Assembly (NCBI GenBank): GCA_949987565.1 | Contig: OX465120.1 | Span: 11,393,080-11,457,079, forward strand | Direction of reading: 5' to 3' | Length of the DNA: 64,000 nt | Source: Luidia sarsii | Taxonomy: Eukaryota > Echinodermata > Asteroidea > Paxillosida > Luidiidae | In this document: piece by piece, positions 57,545 to 64,000 of the stretch | Layout of the letters: each line of letters starts with the position of its first letter | Position numbering within the stretch: the first letter of the stretch is position 1 | Translations under genes and position numbers: made by a program | Notes under the pieces: model-generated | Database searches by the model: none | Told to the model about the DNA's origin: nothing | Seen by the model: the letters and a program-made list of their open reading frames with translations, nothing else

Positions 57545-57835
57545 CTAAATCCTGATGGAGGCATGGAACACACCGTTTATGGTTTGGCTGAAGCACTTTG
57601 CACACAAAGCTGCTCTGGGTCGATAATGTTTCCATGAATGCTGTAAAGAGTAATTCAGACAAACCAAAGAACCAAACCGGAAACATTTGAAAAATGGCAA
57701 AGAAAGTTCTTTGACTAGGCCGGGACTTGAACCCAAGCCCTCTGGTTTTGCATACCAGCACTCTTACCATCTGAGCTACATGTATCCAGCCTTTACGGTA
57801 GATGGTGACCTTCCAAAATAGTCTGTGGCCGTCTT
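57545..57835 (-). mobile_element. tRNA-derived SINE, copy C
   Basis: The minus strand holds GGCTGGATACATGTAGCTCA, GATGGTAAGAGTGCTGG and GGGTTCAAGTCCCGG (B box), then the body CAAAGAACTTTCTTTGCC. The A box is split by CATGTA (57779-57784) at a TA; copy A reads GGCTGGATAGCTCAGG there. The 5' extension GACTATTTTGGAAGGTCACC matches copy A. Confidence 0.8.
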
Positions 57836-58670
57836 ACATCACTTTATGATGTACAGTTGTACACTATGTACATTGTACTAGTATGTTGTTAATGTTATTA
57901 CTGGTACATGTAATAAAATATCCCAATACGTTCAGTACATTGTACATGCATTGGAATGGATCCTTTCTGGAACACACATGTACAGGTATGTTACATGTAG
58001 ATAATACTTTTGGTTAAAACCTTATCAGTCCTAAGAAACATTTTTGGAAATCAGCGATTTAAATTCGTGAATGACCTCTACTCAAACTTTGTAAAATTCC
58101 CATTCCAATGATGAAATGATTCCCTGAGAATGCCCCCCCCCCAAAAAAAAAACATGATCCCTTCCAAGCCATTTTTATATCAATTTTTAATGCCAGAATA
58201 GATTATGGAATAGGGTCATATATAATATGTACACGCACGTACATGTACAACAGTTAAGAACAAGCACTGAACATCCAAGATTTTTGAATGCAGCGTATGC
58301 TTTACTTGGAAGTTGGAACCAGAGGAGTAAACCAGTATAAACCTCCAATAATTATGCACACAAACTACTGCAATGGTGTTGCATTCATAATTAACTGTGA
58401 TTTTACACATTGTATATATATTCACATGTTCAGTACATGTACCAGTGCTTGTGTCACTTGTTGTAATACATGTACATGTACATGTACATGAAAATGTAGT
58501 ACGTGTTTTGTACAAGTGAGCCCAAAGCAAGCCCTCCCTCCCCCTTCCAAAGTGACCCAAGGTTACCCCTGATATTGAACGGACTAAAGTGTTGCCATGG
58601 CTACACATCGTCAATTAAATCTCAATGTCCTGCGGCTCATCACGTGTGCACCATTGGCTCATCTTGAGGA
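57836..58670. other. No gene seen
   Basis: Sparse TACATG near 58240 and 58465-58495. No gene recognised. Confidence 0.5.
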
Positions 58671-59700
58671 AGAAAAAATGCAGACTCGGGGGGGGGGGGG
58701 GGGTATAGTCTTGTCCTTTGTCCATCATAACAAACTGTCATCCTTGGAAAAATGCAGAGAGCAACTAGGGGTAACTGTTTGTCTGCACGATGTACATGTA
58801 CATGTACATACTCTGTACGTCTAGCACCAACATTTAATGTGTCCCTGCAATAAATATCACAGTCAAGCTCATTTTCAGCTGTCATCTAGAGACCTGAAGT
58901 GTACAAGTACATTTTTGTTCATGTATTGGCAAGCTTCTATTTCTTGATGGAATCAGAAATTGGTCATCTTTTTAACAAAATATTCGTTTAAAAATGAGGG
59001 CGCTATTGTAAGATCATGTTAGGAACCCACAGTTTAAAAAACATAAGAAAAACATTAACTTTCCAACTACAAATTAATCCCTCTGGAATGGATTAATTAG
59101 GTTTTATGAAAAACTCCTTAATTAACTGAATTATTAATACTGTCCGTAAAACATCCTGTTAACTGGTTAAGGGATAGGCTAGGTATGCAGAATTTTTTTT
59201 TTAAGAAACTTTTGTACACAACCAATTGGGCAGGTTTCGTTTGCATGATCCTGTGATGACTGATAACATCAAAAATTTGCAAGTATATTGAAAATTTCAT
59301 CAGCATAAAAACAGAAAACATGCAAATATGCACCCCCAGGACGAGTGTTAAAGACAGTTTGACTGTTAGCACTTAGCAACATTGCAAAAAACAGTTCTGT
59401 AGCATGGATTTACGTGTACATGTAAGTGATAAAATGTTTATTGCAGAGAACCTTTAGACGTGTGTACATACTGTATACAGGCACTGATGCCTGGAGATCA
59501 CTTGTGTTACTGTTTTACCGATTCTTTCAGTTGGCCCAGTGATAAGATTATGACTGCGATTTGGCTCACAGGCACAGCCACAACAAAACAGTGCATGTAC
59601 ATGTACGTGTGCAAATGCAATGCAATTTGATTACAGCTGATGGCAGCTTTGCTGCATCTTTGGAGCAGGGCAACTGTCCTTAAAGAGTGCACACAAAATG
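58671..59700. other. No gene seen; poly-G run
   Basis: G17-type run at 58688-58704. Otherwise AT-rich DNA without recognised features. Confidence 0.5.
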
Positions 59701-59728
59701 AAAAAACAATATTGATGTGGACTGTAGA

Positions 59729-60015
59729 GGGCCTGACGTTTCGATCCAAGCAGGACCTTTCACAAAGGCAGAACGACAAAAAAACGGATACAATAGGAAG
59801 GGGAGACCGGAGAGAGTGATTAGGGCAGGGATGACACACAAAAGAGGAAAGCTGGTAAGATGGGATTAAAGAGTAAAGGCAGAGATTAGTTAGTACCGTA
59901 GATGGGGAAAGATCAAGGGGAAGAATCACAGAGAGAAGTGGGAAGTGAATATAAAAGGAGTATTACTCAACATGCAAAGTGTTAATCATTCCCCCTTGTG
60001 GATGCTAGGAAAAAC
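59729..60015 (-). mobile_element. PLE 3' fragment with C-terminal codons
   Basis: On the minus strand: the end of the endonuclease frame LASTRGND and stop (about 59968-59993), then a pyrimidine-rich 3' region (TCCCACTTCTCTCTGTGAT, TACCAGCTTTCCTCTTTTG, TATTGTATCCG). A hammerhead-like motif follows (59729-59771) with GATCGAAACGTCAGGCCC intact. The terminal 3' tail is missing. It is diverged from the 46-kb copy. Confidence 0.8.
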
Positions 60016-60384
60016 AGTTGTTAAAGCACATGACAAATAATTTGCATGCAAAAAAATTATTCGCAACTGTTTGATCACCTTAGATACTCATTCATCTTGT
60101 TGGCCTTTTAAATGACTTGGGGCTAAGACTGTATAATTCTGTATACAACAGAGAAACATCAGTTGGGTATTTGTTGTGAAAGTGTTGTTCAGAACAGATA
60201 ATTGGAAAAAAAAGGAACAAAACAGATAACCATCAATGCCATCTGTGACAAATTTTACGGGTCATCAATCACAAATATCTAATGAATTAAATTTCCTGTT
60301 TACATTTTTGTCCACACTATGAAGTATGAACTTAAGCCAGTGCCTTTCCCCTACAGATCAGCTTACATTCAAAATTCATGAGTT
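60016..60384. other. No gene seen
   Basis: AT-rich; nothing recognised. Confidence 0.5.
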
Positions 60385-60891
60385 TAGCCGCGTTTCCACT
60401 GGACTTATTTTGGTTAAAATAACCGAGACGATGGTTACTTTGACCAAAATAAGTCCAGTGGAAACGGCCCAGTTAAATTTCTCTCGGTTACTTTAACCGA
60501 GTCCAATGGTTACTTTTACCGAGCGACCTCTGCCCAGTAAAAGTGACCAGGTAAGTTTAACCGAGCCGATTAGTCCAGTGGAAACGCACCACTCAGTTAA
60601 ATGCGACTCGGTTAAAAACCACATCCGGCCTATGACGTAACACGTACATGCACTGTGCACAGCGTCTGCTTCATGTTGCGCGCCTAAATGTACACACGTA
60701 CATTGTGTATACATACATCCAGCTGACACTTGACCTTCATGAGCCATTATATTGCCAGCTCGGTTACTTTAACCATCGTCTCGGTTAAATTTGACTGACT
60801 CAAAAGTCCAAGTGGGAACGACGGTCAAATTTGACCATTAGAAATTTAACCATCATCTCGGTTAAATTTTAGTCCAGTGGAAATGCGGCTA
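60385..60891. mobile_element. Compound fold-back MITE (CGTTTCCACTGGACT termini)
   Basis: Terminal inverted repeats TAGCCGCGTTTCCACTGGAC and its near reverse complement ending at 60891. Internal copies of the end motif (AGTCCAGTGGAAACG) lie at about 60451 and 60573, and many CGGTTAAA/TTTAACCG palindromes between. This looks like nested or internally duplicated fold-back elements. No coding sequence. Confidence 0.8.
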
Positions 60892-61320
60892 AAGGTGCCC
60901 AAAATAGGGCACTAGAAAGAAAGTTACAGTACAGTAGCTGAGCTATAAATTGTCCTACTGATTGTCTGTGGGCATAATGTATACTGTACTTGTGTATGGA
61001 CAGTTGGACACTAGGGAAGATTTCAGGAATGCTGGCATTATGTACATGTACAGTACAGCATACCTTATGACAACAGTAAATCTATCATTCTGGAAGCATT
61101 TAAGAACCATCTGCCATTGCTGTCATTGGCGCATACCACTAAATACATACACACGTACATGTACATTACATCATGTATACACTGAATACTAGTGTGCAAC
61201 GTGAGTATCCAATGGCAGCCAAGCACTCATTATCATACATGTAAAGTGTGTGTAGTGTGTACAGAAGTACCCATAGTATTAATTCAAGCTTTCAAGAACC
61301 ATTTGACCCAAATTGAAAAC
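60892..61320. other. No gene seen
   Basis: Nothing recognised apart from short TACATG at 61040 and 61154. Confidence 0.5.
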
Positions 61321-61327
61321 CCTCCCA

Positions 61328-61450
61328 TCGAAGGGCTGGATACTAGATAGATCAGATAGTAAGAGTGCCGGTACGCAAAATGGGAGGTCTTGGGTTCAAG
61401 TTCTGGTCCAAGCAAAGTTTCCTTTGCTGTTTTATTTGTCATTAAAACCC
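61328..61450 (+). mobile_element. tRNA-derived SINE, copy D
   Basis: GAAGGGCTGGATACTAGATA, GATCAGATAGTAAGAGTGCC, TTGGGTTCAAGTTCTGG (B box) and CAAAGTTTCCTTTGC. The A box is split by CTAGATA after the TA where copy C has CATGTA. Confidence 0.75.
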
Positions 61451-61474
61451 TAACCCCCTACCAATTGTTTGTAG

Positions 61475-62010
61475 GATATAACCTGAATCCTGCAAAATCC
61501 TGCTATCCTACCTTGTTCAAAGCTCCATGTGACCTGAATCCTGCCAAATCCTGCAGTACTGGCTACTGTGGACCATTGCCTGAATCCTGCCAAATCCTGC
61601 ACTGAGTTTATGGAGTTTTAGTCCACATTCTAAACAAAGACTTTTTCAGCTTAGAACAATAGGCCCTTTTTCGAACGGATAATCTCTTGACAAAAGCCAC
61701 AACGACGTCCGAATTGTTACCAGCATCCTGCATTTTCCTACTGACAAAATCACCTCATGCCCTCAATCCTGCACATTCCTACAGTGTGTCAACTCTCATG
61801 TGCCCTCAATCCTGCTAAATCCTTCTCCAGCACTTTGATAGTAGTAGCCTGTATCCTGCACAATCCTGCAATGTGTCAACTCTCATGTGCCCTGAATCCT
61901 GCACAATCCTGCAATGTGTCAACTCTCATGTGCCCTGAATCCTGCACAATCATGCAATGTGTCAACTCTCATGTGCCCTGAATCCTGCAGAATCCTGCTG
62001 AAGGCAAATA
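61475..62010 (+). repeat. AATCCTGC-based minisatellite
   Basis: CTGAATCCTGC.AAATCCTGC units, regular from 61786 as a ~43-60 bp unit (TGTGTCAACTCTCATGTGCC plus CTGAATCCTGCACAATCCTG). Confidence 0.85.
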
Positions 62011-62354
62011 GGATTCCGCAGGATTTGGGAAGGTCAACATTAATGTTCAAAAGTTTCCAGTCACTTTTTATCCTTTACAGCTAACCTTGATTTATTCATT
62101 TGTTGGCATTAGATACATGAAACACATACATGTACATATGTACACCGTAGAAGATCTACATGTACATTATACAGGCCATGAGATTACAGTTAAGCTTGTA
62201 AACAGGAAGACTGTTGATGAGATAAGAGGATGTTGCACTGTAACCTGGTAACAATGTAAAACAATGTTACACTTACTGGCACATGTGTCACTGTCACTGA
62301 CTGACACATTCTGGCAAGATTTCAAGAGCGCTGGGTCAGGCTGGGACCACAGAT
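62011..62354. other. No gene seen
   Basis: Nothing recognised. Confidence 0.5.
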
Positions 62355-62361
62355 GTATTGT

Positions 62362-62745
62362 GTGCCTAACATTGCACCCTACTGTTTGACAACAAAAACA
62401 GAATCCTGCTACATCCTGAGCTGGCTGTGGGAAGATTCAGGGGGTAGTACTGGCCTATTGGCCACTGTGAGGAAATGTACATTGTACATGTGTATGTATG
62501 GTGCCAGTATATGTAGGCCCTACTGTATACATATATATCATGCACATGAAGTATGCCTAACATTGCACCCTACTGTTTGACAACAAAAACAGAATCCTGC
62601 TACATCCTGAGCTGGCTGTGGGAAGATTCAGGGGGTAGTACTGGCATACTGGCCACTGTGAGGAAATGTACATTGTGTGTATGTATGGTGCCAGTATATG
62701 TAGGCCCTACTGTATACATGTATCATGCACATGAAGTATTTAGTA
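62362..62745 (+). repeat. ~192-bp tandem duplication
   Basis: Two near-identical copies (from about 62362 and 62554) starting GCCTAACATTGCACCCTACT and containing AATCCTGCTACATCCTGAGC. They differ mainly at TACAT/TATA microsatellite sites. Confidence 0.92.
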
Positions 62746-62830
62746 GGCCTATCCATTACAATCATGATACTTCTACCAAGCAGTACAAATTAATGACCAG
62801 TTGACAATGTGTTGCACACATTCATACAAC

Positions 62831-62870
62831 TGTACACGTGTACATGTAGGCCTACATGTACACGTGTACA
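62831..62870. repeat. Perfect 40-bp palindrome
   Basis: Centre TAGGCCTA; arms TGTACACGTGTACATG. No spacer. Confidence 0.97.
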
Positions 62871-63288
62871 TGTGCATGTACCTGTAGGCTAGTCCGTACT
62901 CTACATAATCCATACAATTACAGTAAGTTCCAAATGTGATAACAAGGCATATTGATATTCTTTTTATAATTAGTTAAAAGCAGTGCAATTTTTCTTTAAA
63001 AGTAATGCATCCTGGTCTCCCGGAACTGCTATACATGTACATGTACATGTACATGATGTATAGTATACAAGTAGTATTTTCATTGGAATGAATGTTGAGG
63101 TGTGATCCCTGGGCATACTGTATACAGGTACATGTATTATGCTCATGTACAGTATATGTACAGTAAATGTATGTACAGCACAGCTGGTACCGGTACCCCT
63201 GGAGGCCTGGACCACCACAGATCTTGGTTCAAATCCCTGGATCCCTTTCTCAACTTCAGAAGTTCAGACATATGTGTCTTTGCAGAAC

Positions 63289-63327
63289 TGCCTTTCAGAA
63301 CGGTCCTGCTGGGATGGAAATGTCAAG
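63289..63327 (+). repeat. PLE hammerhead-like motif remnant
   Basis: GCCTTTCAGAACGGTCCTGC, TGGGATGGAAATGTCAAGC: stem II and the GAAA.GTC part are partly kept. Confidence 0.6.
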
Positions 63328-64000
63328 CACTCTACATTCTTGGAGATGTGTGTATTCTGTGCATTTAACCCTTTTTTGTTTGTGTGCCATGTGAAAACTC
63401 ATCCGCATCCGATCCATCTTTGAAACACATGCACATTTTCAGTTTCCTCTTCCTGCTTTTAAAAAAAGCACAGGTACTTCCCCGTGGTTTATATACATAG
63501 GCCACACAAACATTTCTTTCTGAACTTCATGCAAATATGTACATGTACAGTGTTCATGTGTACAACTGTACGTACATCATTGAACATGTATTATCAGTGA
63601 CACATACAGTACATGTACAGTGTATGTGTGCACTAGGAATGTGCACACCACTACCGGTATATAATGTCTGACATTCTTGTTCCAATTTAGTTAAAGGGTC
63701 CATATTGGATGATAGTGACTCAGTCATGATTTTTTTAGGCTATTCAGTGGTTTCTCTTCAAAGAACTCATGAAAAGAGCTGAGCCTGTACGTGTAAATGT
63801 CTGTGAGGCAAAAAAGCTTGGCTGTATTCGAATGCGATGAGACATTCAGTGATTCAGAGGAATGTTGAGCAATGAGTACTCTTCATTGTGGCCAACTTGT
63901 GCATACAACTCGATACAAGTTCGCCAACTTCTCAGCGTACCAGTGAGACTGAGTTAACCAATTTGCATGATACGAGTTGGCATGAATACCAGTTGGTGTG
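63328..64000. other. No gene seen
   Basis: Short TACATG clusters near 63540 and 63607. No gene recognised. Confidence 0.5.

Overview
This is 64 kb of animal nuclear DNA that looks intergenic or intronic, with almost no coding content. Pointers to a metazoan, probably a marine invertebrate and possibly an echinoderm or other deuterostome (inferred from repeat style, not proven), are: Penelope-like element (PLE) fragments with the C-terminal end of a GIY-YIG endonuclease domain, non-LTR retrotransposon reverse-transcriptase tails, tRNA-derived SINEs, a Tc1-like MITE, long simple-sequence tracts and a 200-base run of N (an assembly gap). I see no complete protein gene, rRNA, functional tRNA, CRISPR array or prokaryotic signal. 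Nearly all long open frames are read through repeats whose unit length is a multiple of three or which lack stop triplets.

Layout. 0-6 kb: a dispersed repeat (its partner is at 51.7 kb), a GTAC-punctuated repeat block, a SINE, a TTCCTC tract, a 13-bp minisatellite and a LINE tail. 6-16 kb: a 12-bp minisatellite, a ~125-bp tandem repeat next to the gap, large GAGGGA and CTGTCT blocks, and a 113-bp PLE 3' end with target-site duplication. 16-26 kb: PLE/hammerhead-like motif copies, including a five-copy tandem array, and dense GTAC-type repeats. 26-30 kb: mirrored CTGTCT and AGACAG blocks and a perfect 60-bp minisatellite. 30-34 kb: a fold-back sequence, a second dispersed repeat and a LINE 3' end. 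34-37 kb: a 68-bp satellite that appears to derive from the PLE 3' region. 37-45 kb: GTAC-type repeats. 45.2-46.4 kb: a young head-to-head PLE palindrome with a 13-bp target-site duplication. 49-54 kb: more PLE copies, a nested Tc1-like MITE, a second MITE and a 78-bp satellite. 55-64 kb: GTAC-type repeats, a fold-back with a 9-bp duplication, two SINEs, a PLE tail and a compound MITE.

Two themes stand out. First, one PLE family has left several kinds of product: a palindromic insertion, a minimal 113-bp insertion, head-to-head ribozyme-like pairs, a tandem ribozyme-like array and a satellite. Second, the abundant TACATG/GTAC repeat appears as exact hexamers (CATGTA)n placed at TA dinucleotides inside otherwise alignable repeat copies, in at least six places. 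This suggests a TA-anchored insertion or expansion process rather than ordinary slippage alone. Three weak exon or promoter candidates are listed with low confidence.
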